A stretch of DNA of 7,799 nt from JBKBXU01 sp046313675. GTDB taxonomy: Bacteria > Bacteroidota > Bacteroidia > Cytophagales > Cytophagaceae. Of this stretch, positions 1 to 5,610 are shown piece after piece (positions within the stretch are counted from its first letter, which is position 1; every line of letters begins with the position of its first letter). Below the pieces are notes generated by a model, which did not search any database, was not told the origin of the DNA, and saw only the letters and a list, made by a program, of their open reading frames with translations. The translations under genes were made by a program, and so were the position numbers. Location: NCBI GenBank assembly GCA_046313675.1, contig JBKBXU010000230.1, positions 1 through 7,799 on the forward strand. The letters are read 5' to 3'.

Positions 1-1
1 A

Positions 2-556
2 CATCCGCCCAGAAAGGTGTTGAGCACCGAAGAGATCAAAGGCCTGTACGGAGCCTGCGAGACCCTGCGTGACCGGGCCATGCTAAGCCTGTTTTACGGC
101 TGCGGGCTGAGAAGATCGGAGGCGGAAAAGCTGGACATCGCCGACATACACTTCAAGGGGCAGCTGCTTTATGTGCGTTCCGGAAAGGGTGGAAAAAGAA
201 GGGCGGTACCGATGGGCGTACAGGTAACCCGGGACCTGAAAGGGTATTACCTACAGGAAAGGGAATCCTACAGAAGCGGGGCCGCCGCCGACAGCATGAA
301 GGCTTTTATGCTCAACAACCACGGGAACAGGATGTCGGGGGACAGCTTTTGGAGACGGCTTGGATATCTGGCGGAACAGGCGGGTTTTACGGACAGGATC
401 GGCCTTCACTGCCTGCGGCACAGCATCGCCACGCACCTTTTGGAAGGAGGTTTGGGCATCGAGCAGGTCAGGGACTTTTTGGGCCACCGCCATCTTGAGA
501 CGACCCAGATCTATACCAAAATCAGCAAACATTACCTATCCAAGCAAATATGTTGA
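2..556 (+). CDS. Tyrosine recombinase/integrase, 5'-partial (catalytic domain)
   Basis: This is the catalytic domain of a phage-integrase-family site-specific recombinase, which cuts and rejoins DNA through a 3'-phosphotyrosine intermediate. The reading frame is open to the left edge, so the GTG at 17 is probably internal and the N-terminal core-binding domain lies outside the window. Counting from that GTG, the complete active-site set is visible: R32 (GLRRSE), K57 (GKGGKR, beta-hairpin lysine), H131 and R134 (HCLRHS), H157 (LGHRH) and the nucleophile Y166 (QIYTKI). The stop overlaps the start of the next recombinase (ATGTTGA, 550-556), so the two are very likely co-translated. XerC/D-like proteins and members of recombinase pairs or trios on mobile elements all fit; the sequence does not identify the target site. 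Family call is secure, precise role is not. Confidence 0.93.
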   Translation, partial: HPPRKVLSTEEIKGLYGACETLRDRAMLSLFYGCGLRRSEAEKLDIADIHFKGQLLYVRSGKGGKRRAVPMGVQVTRDLKGYYLQERESYRSGAAADSMKAFMLNNHGNRMSGDSFWRRLGYLAEQAGFTDRIGLHCLRHSIATHLLEGGLGIEQVRDFLGHRHLETTQIYTKISKHYLSKQIC

Positions 557-1425
557 AAGATAAAGAACTGGAAAAATACCTGCTGGAAAGGCACACCCCG
601 GAGACGGCAAAGATCTACCTGCGGGACATCAGGATCTATCTGGATTATATGACGGAGGAAAGGGCGGAAAAAGCCACCTACCAAGAAATCCTGCAGTATG
701 TGGATTATCTGAGGAAGAAACACAAAAACCCGAGGACGGTCAACAGGATGCTTTACGGGGCAAAATCCTGGCACAACTGGCTGCTGCATACCGGAAAGCG
801 GGAAGACCATCCCTGTAGGTTCCTGAGGCTGAGGGATGCCAAGGGACAGGACATCCAGCTGCAGGATCTTTTTTCTTCAGCTGAACTTGAACAGTTGATG
901 GAAAGGAAGGAACGTTATGAAAGTGTAAGGATCAGGAACCAGGTGGTTGTCAGTCTGCTGATCTACCAGGGCTTGAGGTTGAAGGAAACAGAACAGGTGA
1001 GGTTAGCGGATGTTGACCTGGAAGCCGGAACGGTTTACAGCAGGGGCATGGCGAAGACCTTGCCGAGAACCCTGAAGATGAAACCCAAACAGATCATGCT
1101 TTTTTACCGCTACATCCACGAAATACGACCGGAAATACAGAAAGAAGAAACGGAAAGGCTGATCCTGAACATCCGGGGAAAGGCAATCAAAGCCGATGAC
1201 ATCAATTATCTGGTGGAGACTTTTAGGGATCTCTTTCCGGAAAGGAAACTGAACGCCCAAACCATACGCCAGAGTGTGATCGCCAACCTGTTGAAGGAGG
1301 GAAAGGACTTACGGGTTGTCCAGGTGTTCGCAGGCCACAAAAACCCGAGTTCGACGGAGAGGTACAGGCAGACGGGATTGGAGGAACTGAAGGCGGCGGT
1401 ACAGAAACACCATCCGCTGGGTTAA
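550..1425 (+). CDS. Second tyrosine recombinase, overlapping, with HxxR changed to QxxR
   Basis: A full-length 291-residue tyrosine recombinase. Residues 1-95 form a helical SAM-like core-binding domain (YLLERHTPETAKIYLRDI, then YVDYLRKKHKNPRTVNR), and residues 105-280 form the catalytic domain. R143 (YQGLRLKE), R240, H263 (FAGHKNPSS) and the nucleophile Y272 (TERYRQT) are in place. The usual HxxRH box reads Q237-T-I-R240-Q, so the first His is Gln and the residue after Arg is Gln instead of His. No clear GKGxK beta-hairpin is present; K169 in MAKTLP is the best lysine candidate. The ATG at 550 lies within the end of the upstream gene, and no separate ribosome binding site is evident, which favours coupled translation. 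It may act as a heteromeric partner of the upstream recombinase, as XerC does with XerD; that is inference. An alternative is that the pair is what is visible of a three-recombinase (RIT-type) operon. Confidence 0.9.
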   Translation: MLKDKELEKYLLERHTPETAKIYLRDIRIYLDYMTEERAEKATYQEILQYVDYLRKKHKNPRTVNRMLYGAKSWHNWLLHTGKREDHPCRFLRLRDAKGQDIQLQDLFSSAELEQLMERKERYESVRIRNQVVVSLLIYQGLRLKETEQVRLADVDLEAGTVYSRGMAKTLPRTLKMKPKQIMLFYRYIHEIRPEIQKEETERLILNIRGKAIKADDINYLVETFRDLFPERKLNAQTIRQSVIANLLKEGKDLRVVQVFAGHKNPSSTERYRQTGLEELKAAVQKHHPLG

Positions 1426-1516
1426 GGGCTCCGAAGGGAGGTTTGCAGTAAGGATAACGGTCACAGGTTAAGCGGCGTTCGTCATCGTCATCCGGCAAAA
1501 AGCCACGCCAGCACTC

Positions 1517-1567
1517 ACGGCACTGTTTTATAAAGTGTTTGTTTTTAAAGGCATAAAACAGAGCCGT
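1517..1567. repeat. 15-bp inverted repeat (one mismatch), 21-base loop
   Basis: The arms are ACGGCACTGTTTTAT (1517-1531) and ATAAAACAGAGCCGT (1553-1567). They pair at 14 of 15 positions, with an A/A mismatch at 1522/1562. The 21-base loop is A/T-rich. No T-run follows on either strand, so it is not a normal intrinsic terminator. It lies about 90 bases after the second recombinase stop, a plausible place for a recombination or accessory site. Confidence 0.7.
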
Positions 1568-1742
1568 TCGCCCTTCGGGTCCGCCGGGGCGGATGCTGTC
1601 ATGTCTTTTGCGCTCCTTCCTCTTCCTCACGGCTGTTCCCGTGTCTCCCTGCAGAGACTGCCCTGCGGGTCCGCTTCGCCAGTCACTGCCGGGATCCACC
1701 CACAGCCAGGGTTATTGCGGGCCTGCGGGCCACCGACAGACC

Positions 1743-1793
1743 GCAGCGCCCATGATGAACAGTTCAAAAAGAAAGCGGTATCATGGGCGCTGC
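1743..1793. repeat. Perfect 14-bp inverted repeat, 23-base loop
   Basis: The arms GCAGCGCCCATGAT (1743-1756) and ATCATGGGCGCTGC (1780-1793) are exact reverse complements separated by 23 bases. The loop begins with a small nested inverted repeat, GAACAGTTC (1757-1765). No T-run follows on either strand, which argues against a terminator. Its overall geometry (arm about 14, loop 21-23) resembles the hairpin at 1517-1567, although the arm sequences differ. Confidence 0.75.
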
Positions 1794-1852
1794 TCACTAC
1801 CGGTCGGGTTCGTCTCTCACCCTTTCCCCGGCAGGCTGTCGGCGGCACCCGC

Positions 1853-1889
1853 AGGCGGCCCGCAACCAACCCGCAGAGGCCGGCCGCCT
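1853..1889. repeat. 8-bp GC-only-type inverted repeat, 21-base loop
   Basis: AGGCGGCC (1853-1860) pairs exactly with GGCCGCCT (1882-1889) around a 21-base loop. In G/C-rich sequence an 8-base match is less striking than the two longer ones upstream, but the loop length is the same as that of the hairpin at 1517-1567. The loop also contains most of one copy of the direct repeat GCCCGCAACCAACC. Confidence 0.5.
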
Positions 1890-2076
1890 AAAAATCACCC
1901 CCAACCCCCGATCATGGAAGCTTTTCCCGCCCACAAGGCCAGATCCCGTCTCCGAAATCGGGTTATGTGCAGAAAAAAAACAACAAAAAAGAAGAGCGAA
2001 GTTAGGCGGGTCGCACGAGGCCTGCCCGCCGTCAAAAAGCAAGTCCGTTGCGCTATTTACCCGCCCGCAACCAACC
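1858..2076 (+). repeat. 14-bp direct repeat GCCCGCAACCAACC, two copies
   Basis: The 14-mer GCCCGCAACCAACC occurs exactly at 1858-1871 and at 2063-2076, 205 bases apart. The feature spans both copies. A 14-base exact match within this short a stretch is unlikely to be accidental, although the local C-rich composition raises the chance somewhat. It may be a protein-binding iteron or the footprint of a duplication. Confidence 0.6.
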
Positions 2077-2109
2077 GCACCTTAAACCGCTTCACTCCCT
2101 TGCTTTTTG
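2033..2109. repeat. 11-bp perfect inverted repeat with 55-base loop
   Basis: CAAAAAGCAAG (2033-2043) and CTTGCTTTTTG (2099-2109) are exact reverse complements. The loop holds the second copy of the 14-base direct repeat. Just upstream, GGCGGG (2005-2010) and CCCGCC (2025-2030) form a smaller stem, so two stems sit side by side. Confidence 0.55.
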
Positions 2110-2193
2110 CCCATACCCGCCAGATGCAGGGCTTTCTTTTTTTCCGTTTTTTCTTTTAAGAAGATGTTTTATTGGGGGATCACCACTACGCCT

Positions 2194-2238
2194 GTTTCTT
2201 TTTTCAACTGAAAATACCTTCAACTGAAAGAAAAAAAC
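2194..2238. repeat. A/T-rich imperfect hairpin containing two TTCAACTGAAA copies
   Basis: TTCAACTGAAA occurs at 2203-2213 and again at 2219-2229, and each copy is nearly palindromic. The flanks GTTTCTTTTTT and AAAGAAAAAAAC pair with one another imperfectly, giving a long A/T-rich hairpin. It is about 100 bases before the first Rhs fragment. A regulator-binding site, a bidirectional stop for transcription, or simple low-complexity DNA are all possible. Confidence 0.4.
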
Positions 2239-2337
2239 TATCTTTATGGGAGTGTGCCGGAAGGGCAGAAACGTTCTTTAAAAGTGTGCGGGGGTGGGCT
2301 TAAAACGAGGCGGTAAGGTTGCGTAGGAGTATAGCGT

Positions 2338-2532
2338 TACCTCTACAATGGGAAGGAACTCCTGGATGATCTTAACCTCAATTTATACGACCACGGGGCA
2401 CGTCTTTTTGATCCGGCCATAGGACGCTGGATCAGCATAGATCCCATGGCCCATCTCAGGGAATGGGTTTCTCCTTACAACTTCGTGCAGAATAACCCGC
2501 TTAACCGAATTGATCCTGATGGTGCATTTGAT
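2338..2532 (+). repeat. Rhs core segment, copy 1 (cassette junction)
   Basis: Translating from 2338 gives YLYNGKELLDDLNLNLYD, then GARLFDPAIGRW, EWVSPYNFVQNNPL and RIDPDG. This is the Bacteroidota form of the RHS repeat-associated core that ends the Rhs shell before the variable toxin. An in-frame TAG (2332-2334) sits two codons upstream, so the rest of the Rhs protein is absent. Of the 65 codons up to FD, 56 encode the same residue as copy 2 at 3814-4008. Confidence 0.9.
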
Positions 2533-3186
2533 TGGGTAGTGAATAGGGAGACGAACGAATATACTTGGATGGATAATGTCACCTCTGCCAGCGACACCCC
2601 TGAAGGTTACTCTTATGTTGGGGCCAAAGATTCGGACATCTTAAGAGATTTAGGAGTAGCATTCAAGCTTCCAGGACAGGAATCTAACAGGGTCGGGTAT
2701 GTAGCTATGGATGTTGAGCAAGGCAGGTATGCCGCCAACCATCTGATAAATGTGAAAGCAAAAAGCAACGTGACTATATCTGCAGATGTACGCTATAACA
2801 TGTCTGAGGGGTCAGAAAATAATGTTCTTGGACGGAAATTTGAGGGTGTCAAAATTTCTGCCATAGTTGTCGGTTCAAATTCCGGAACGGATGGCAGGGT
2901 GGATGCTCATTCTGGTCTGAGTGTCGATTACGGGGGGCAAAGCTATACCACGGCCTTAAGAAACCCTCAGGGCAGTTATGCCAAACAAACAGGGACACAA
3001 ATAGGGGTAGGCAGTGTTACGATACCGGCTTCTCAGACAAGTCAGTCAAAAAGTTTTACCGGAGTCAGCGTGAGTGGCGGTTGGTGGGCAACAAACTCAG
3101 CTAATATGAGGACACCGGTTGTATATCATCCGCTCACCCCTTACCCACATTCTTTTAAACACAGTTGGACCTTCCCTAATAAGTAA
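2446..3186 (+). CDS. Orphan Rhs C-terminal tip with unassigned putative toxin domain
   Basis: A toxin tip of an Rhs/YD-repeat protein without the shell that would deliver it. The Rhs core in this frame begins at 2335, straight after a stop, and the first usual start codon is ATG 2446 inside the core, so the module is 5'-truncated and may not be expressed as it stands. Residues 1-29 finish the core (EWVSPYNFVQNNPL, IDPDG). Residues 30-75 (WVVNRETNEYTWMDNV, TPEGYSYVG) are a segment often seen just after Rhs cores in Bacteroidota. Residues 100-246 look beta-rich (NVTISADVRY, VKISAIVVGS, SVTIPASQ, GVSVSGGWW) and end in an aromatic, His/Pro-rich tail. I see no known catalytic motif. The lipoprotein gene five bases downstream is the likely immunity gene, which points to a periplasmic target. 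Confidence 0.75.
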   Translation: MAHLREWVSPYNFVQNNPLNRIDPDGAFDWVVNRETNEYTWMDNVTSASDTPEGYSYVGAKDSDILRDLGVAFKLPGQESNRVGYVAMDVEQGRYAANHLINVKAKSNVTISADVRYNMSEGSENNVLGRKFEGVKISAIVVGSNSGTDGRVDAHSGLSVDYGGQSYTTALRNPQGSYAKQTGTQIGVGSVTIPASQTSQSKSFTGVSVSGGWWATNSANMRTPVVYHPLTPYPHSFKHSWTFPNK

Positions 3187-3191
3187 AGAAA

Positions 3192-3797
3192 ATGATAAAA
3201 TTAATTAAATGTGTATCGATATTTACAATAGTGATATTCGTTACAGGTTGTAAAGGTAACGGGCAGGGAAACTGCGATAAATGGTATGTCGAAGCTAATT
3301 CCAGTCTGAATGATTACTATTTAGACAATGATGAAGCCAACCTTAAGCTTTCAATGGCCATTATTGAAAAAGGCTATAATTTATGCCCCGATTTTGAGAG
3401 TAGATTTGTAGATCTTAAAATCACTTTGCTATTGTTGATGAAAGAATATGAACGGGGGTATTCATTTATAGATTCTTTAGAAGAATCTAGCTTTGAGCCG
3501 TGCTACAAAAAGGCGCTATACCTTAAAACTTTTAAAGCCTTGTCTCTTGAAAAGAAGGGAGACATTGCCGGAAGAGATGGACATTTTGAAGAGCTTGTCG
3601 GAGAAATTGAGGACTATATATCTTCCAACCCTTCGAGTGAAGAAGCAATAGCTGATCTATTTTACACTAAATTAAAGTTTGAAGAAAAGGAAAAAGTGAT
3701 AAGGGAGATAGAATTAATGCAATCATCAAGCCATATCGATGATAAGGAGTTTTTGAACGCATTGAAGGAAAGTATTAAGGCTGCTCCTACGATGTAA
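3192..3797 (+). CDS. Putative lipoprotein immunity protein for the upstream Rhs tip
   Basis: A 201-residue protein with a clear lipoprotein signal: basic start (MIKLIK), hydrophobic stretch, and lipobox VTGC with the acylated Cys at 20. The sequence after Cys (KGNGQ) lacks an obvious acidic surface-export signal, so it probably stays on a periplasm-facing membrane. The mature part is predicted to be helical with a TPR-like look (NLKLSMAIIEKGYNLCPDF, YKKALYLKTFKALSLEKKGD, NPSSEEAIADLFYTKLKF). It starts five bases after the toxin-tip stop and is visibly more A/T-rich than the core, as expected of an immunity gene brought in with its toxin. Function as immunity is inferred from position and module structure only; it could be an unrelated cargo lipoprotein. 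Confidence 0.75.
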   Translation: MIKLIKCVSIFTIVIFVTGCKGNGQGNCDKWYVEANSSLNDYYLDNDEANLKLSMAIIEKGYNLCPDFESRFVDLKITLLLLMKEYERGYSFIDSLEESSFEPCYKKALYLKTFKALSLEKKGDIAGRDGHFEELVGEIEDYISSNPSSEEAIADLFYTKLKFEEKEKVIREIELMQSSSHIDDKEFLNALKESIKAAPTM

Positions 3798-3813
3798 GTA
3801 AAAAATCAACAAG

Positions 3814-4008
3814 TACCTCTACAACGGCAAGGAATTGCTGGACGACCTGAATCTTAATCTATACGACTTTGGGGCGAGGTATTTTGACCCTGTGATAGGG
3901 CGCTGGACCAGCCCGGATCCCATGGCCAGTGAAAGGGAATGGGTTTCTCCGTACAACTTCGTGCAGAACAATCCATTGTCAAGGATAGATCCAGACGGGA
4001 TGTTTGAC
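3814..4008 (+). repeat. Rhs core segment, copy 2 (cassette junction)
   Basis: This second copy of the Rhs core begins 13 to 17 bases after the lipoprotein stop codon. An in-frame TAA (3799-3801) precedes it, and the reading then runs INK followed by YLYNGKELLDDLNLNLYD, GARYFDPVIGRW, EWVSPYNFVQNNPL and RIDPDG. It breaks at the same core position as copy 1. The nucleotide match is strong (for example CCCATGGCC, GAATGGGTTTCTCC and AACTTCGTGCAGAA shared with copy 1), enough for homologous recombination between copies. Confidence 0.9.
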
Positions 4009-4656
4009 ATCCGAATACACGGGGAGAACAATTCCAGTGTGACCATCGTGACCGACCTTATCGATATCGATGTCAATGCGGGCAGGATAGTTGGGGATTT
4101 GGGGGGCAATTATTCATTGCAGGGGGATGATATCCTCAGTGCTGCTCTGGATATTGTCGGAGTGGTTGATCCTACAGGTATTGCCGATGGCCTGAATGCG
4201 GGCTTGCAGGCAAAGAACGGTGACTGGCTGGGTGCTGCCATCAGTACGGCCGGAATAATCCCATACATAGGGGACGTAGCCAAAGTAGGGAAGATCGGAA
4301 AGGATGTCAAGATCATCAATAATGCGATTGATGCTGTCAAATCAGGTGATAAAGCATCATCCACTTCAAGAGCTGCCAGAAGAGAAGCAATGCGAGATGC
4401 TGGAATTCCTACTAGTCAGCAACCAAAATCTCAATCTAGAAATAGTTCAGGAAGAGAATATACATACGATGTACCAGCAAAAGGAGGTGGAACTCAGACA
4501 AAATCTGTTCAACAACAAACATTGGATAGAAGTCACCAAGGCCAACCTCACTGGGAAGCCGGAAATGTAAAAACAGACAACGGTAAGGTAAGGATGAACA
4601 ATTATGGTAGACCTAAACTGGATAATAATAAATCAAAAGTAAACTATAATAATTAA
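3835..4656 (+). CDS. Orphan Rhs C-terminal tip with pre-toxin and putative cytoplasmic toxin domain
   Basis: A second Rhs tip without its shell. The TTG at 3835 is only the first permitted start in a frame that opens after a stop at 3799, so natural translation from it is doubtful. Counting from that TTG, residues 1-58 are Rhs core. Residues 96-170 form a hydrophobic, Gly/Ala-rich pre-toxin segment (DPTGIADGLNAGL, GDWLGAAISTAGIIPYIGD, VGKIGKDVKI) of the kind placed between Rhs shells and toxins. Residues 175-273 are the toxin candidate: RAARREAMRDAGIPTSQQP, then GREYTYDVP, KGGGTQTKSVQQQ, SHQGQPHWEAG (H234, H239, W240, E241) and YGRPKLDNNKSKVNY. This end is familiar to me from many polymorphic toxins, and I recall it as a numbered putative nuclease class, but I cannot verify the class here. 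The soluble immunity candidate begins one base after the stop, which fits a toxin acting in the cytoplasm. Confidence 0.82.
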   Translation: MLDDLNLNLYDFGARYFDPVIGRWTSPDPMASEREWVSPYNFVQNNPLSRIDPDGMFDIRIHGENNSSVTIVTDLIDIDVNAGRIVGDLGGNYSLQGDDILSAALDIVGVVDPTGIADGLNAGLQAKNGDWLGAAISTAGIIPYIGDVAKVGKIGKDVKIINNAIDAVKSGDKASSTSRAARREAMRDAGIPTSQQPKSQSRNSSGREYTYDVPAKGGGTQTKSVQQQTLDRSHQGQPHWEAGNVKTDNGKVRMNNYGRPKLDNNKSKVNYNN

Positions 4657-4657
4657 G

Positions 4658-5104
4658 ATGTTAGAGGAGACGCTTGATCAAAAAAAACGAAGATTGTTTG
4701 GAAAGCAATCTCTTCAGAGCTATATAAACACGATTGAAAAGTTGACTACTGATAGTGAAAGGTGTTTATTGTCTATAGTTGAGACGGATAAAATACTTGA
4801 AAAAATTTCTACTCTTAAAGAAGTATTTAAAACTGTTCTTCCATTTGAAGATAAAACAGGGCTAATAAATATAGTAAATGAAAAGTTCAAATCGGAAGAC
4901 AGAATTTATTTACTAACCTCCTTATCTCGTGATTGTGGTGGTATAGTTATTAATTCCATTGCCAATTTCAATTTCAATTTCAATTTTGACGATGATTCAG
5001 GAGGAATTTTTAGCCTAGTAAGTAATGACTTAAAAGAAAGAATTCTCTTTGATTTTTATGAAGAAAACGGTAAAAAATTTATTGAAATCGAATATTTTCA
5101 ATAA
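4658..5104 (+). CDS. Putative immunity protein for the second Rhs tip
   Basis: A 148-residue soluble protein with no signal peptide or membrane segment. The first 85 residues are mainly helical and charged (LDQKKRRLFGKQSLQSYINT, LEKISTLKEVFKTVLPFED), and the rest is predicted to be beta-rich with a tail of acidic and aromatic residues. Residues 103-112 read NFNFNFNFDD, encoded by four exact CAATTT units (4963-4986). The start is one base after the toxin stop, and a strong terminator follows 31 bases after the stop, so toxin and immunity form one unit. It is strikingly A/T-rich compared with the recombinases and the primase. I do not recognise the family; immunity is inferred from its place. 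Confidence 0.75.
   Translation: MLEETLDQKKRRLFGKQSLQSYINTIEKLTTDSERCLLSIVETDKILEKISTLKEVFKTVLPFEDKTGLINIVNEKFKSEDRIYLLTSLSRDCGGIVINSIANFNFNFNFDDDSGGIFSLVSNDLKERILFDFYEENGKKFIEIEYFQ
4963..4986 (+). repeat. Hexanucleotide tandem repeat (CAATTT)x4
   Basis: Four uninterrupted CAATTT units lie inside the second immunity gene and encode alternating Asn and Phe. Because each unit is two codons, gain or loss of a unit would lengthen or shorten the protein by two residues without shifting the frame. Confidence 0.9.
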
Positions 5105-5135
5105 TCGAAGTAAGTAATTTAATCAGCAAAGTTTG

Positions 5136-5159
5136 AGCCCGGCACTGCCGGGCTTTTTT
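5136..5159 (+). terminator. Rho-independent terminator after the cassette array
   Basis: The stem AGCCCGGC (5136-5143) and GCCGGGCT (5147-5154) is a perfect 8-base pair hairpin with a three-base ACT loop, followed by a run of T (5154-5159). It ends + strand transcription after the second immunity gene. The reverse strand lacks a T-run at the matching place, so it would not work equally well for the convergent XRE gene that ends at 5163. Confidence 0.92.
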
Positions 5160-5162
5160 CAT

Positions 5163-5528
5163 TTACAGCGCCGCCACATTTTTCTGAAAGAAGTCCTTGA
5201 ACTTCTTTTTGGTGAGCATTGTCTCGATCAGTCCAAAGATAACGGACTTGTCCTTTTCGTCCAGCTCGGCAATCAGGCGCACCTGTTCGGAGGCTGTTTT
5301 ATCTTCTAAAGTAATCTCTGTAGGAACCTCTTTGCCCATGTGCACGATCTGGTCAATGGTGATGCCGTAAAACTTGGCCATCTTATCCAACAGATCCACG
5401 GAGGCTTCCCTCTGCCCATTCTCGATTTTGCTGTAATGGGACACTCCCAATCCCATCTCTGCGGCCACTTCCTTTTGCAGAAGTTCTTTTTGCTCTCTTA
5501 AACGCTTGATATTGTTGGCTAACCCCAT
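5163..5528 (-). CDS. XRE-family helix-turn-helix transcriptional regulator
   Basis: A 121-residue Cro/C1-type DNA-binding regulator. Residues 4-60 form the helix-turn-helix: IKRLREQKELLQKEVAAEMG, then VSHYSKIENGQREASVDLLDKMAKFYGITIDQI, with the typical SKIENGQR recognition helix region. Residues 70-121 form a short charged helical tail (EQVRLIAELDEKDKSVIFGLIETML), a likely dimerisation part of the kind common in small Bacteroidota regulators. There is no peptidase (ImmA) or sensory domain. The ATG at 5526-5528 fits a short leader from the promoter at 5553-5583. The gene is divergent from the orf89-primase pair, so it most likely represses that operon and its own promoter, as in phage and integrative-element switches; this role is inferred from layout. 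Confidence 0.9.
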   Translation of the reverse strand: MGLANNIKRLREQKELLQKEVAAEMGLGVSHYSKIENGQREASVDLLDKMAKFYGITIDQIVHMGKEVPTEITLEDKTASEQVRLIAELDEKDKSVIFGLIETMLTKKKFKDFFQKNVAAL

Positions 5529-5552
5529 ATGCTGACTGATTATAAAACACTA

Positions 5553-5583
5553 CAAAGATAGCCATACTGTCAATTTTAAGCAA
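5553..5583 (-). promoter_or_regulatory. Candidate Bacteroidota-type promoter for the XRE gene
   Basis: On the - strand, TTG (5583-5581) is followed after exactly 20 bases by TATCTTTG (5560-5553). This matches the Bacteroidota primary sigma pattern of a -33 TTG and a -7 TAnnTTTG. Initiation about seven bases further on would leave a leader of roughly 18 bases before the ATG at 5528. Confidence 0.7.
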
Positions 5584-5601
5584 TAATTATCCATATTGTC
5601 A
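5562..5601. promoter_or_regulatory. Operator-like direct repeat CCATAYTGTCA
   Basis: CCATACTGTCA (5562-5572) and CCATATTGTCA (5591-5601) match at 10 of 11 positions and start 29 bases apart. The first lies inside the spacer of the XRE promoter candidate, and the second lies between the two divergent promoter candidates. The palindrome ATAATTAT (5583-5590) sits between them. The arrangement suggests binding sites for the XRE protein itself; this is inference from position. Confidence 0.55.
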
Positions 5602-5610
5602 TTATTATAG

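Larger units (their letters stand above)
1426..2334. other. Repeat-rich non-coding block between recombinases and Rhs cassettes
   Basis: About 900 bases without a credible gene. The open frames here overlap one another in several frames and both strands, are rich in Pro/Arg/Ser/Gly of low-complexity type and show no domain. The block is C- and G-rich to about 2140, then becomes A/T-rich with homopolymer runs. It contains several inverted repeats (1517-1567, 1743-1793, 1853-1889, 2033-2109) and a 14-base direct repeat (1858-1871 and 2063-2076), listed separately. It lies directly downstream of two recombinases and ends where the first Rhs core fragment begins. It could hold recombinase sites, an element end, a replication or transfer origin, or a structured RNA; the sequence alone does not decide. 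Confidence 0.6.

Noticed and set aside
1517..1889. Integron attC-like sites, suggested by several hairpins close to tyrosine recombinases
   Set aside because: I do not find the GTTRRRY and RYYYAAC core ends at the hairpin bases. The recombinases show no integron-integrase-specific insertion that I can identify, and the Rhs modules are not flanked by these hairpins.
1593..2159. A 188-codon open frame on the + strand in the non-coding block, with overlapping frames at 1535-1891, 1783-2085 and, on the - strand, 1223-1699 and 1797-2042
   Set aside because: Several frames on both strands are open at once, the products are Pro/Arg/Ser-rich without domains, and the underlying DNA is full of inverted repeats. 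This is typical of C/G-rich non-coding DNA that lacks stops.
2239..2246. TATCTTTA as a -7 promoter box ahead of the first Rhs cassette
   Set aside because: No TTG lies 19-21 bases upstream, and the box ends in A, so the match may be chance in an A/T-rich stretch.
4304..4570. An 88-codon + strand frame inside the second toxin tip
   Set aside because: It is an alternative frame of the toxin coding region, which has recognisable Rhs core and pre-toxin segments.
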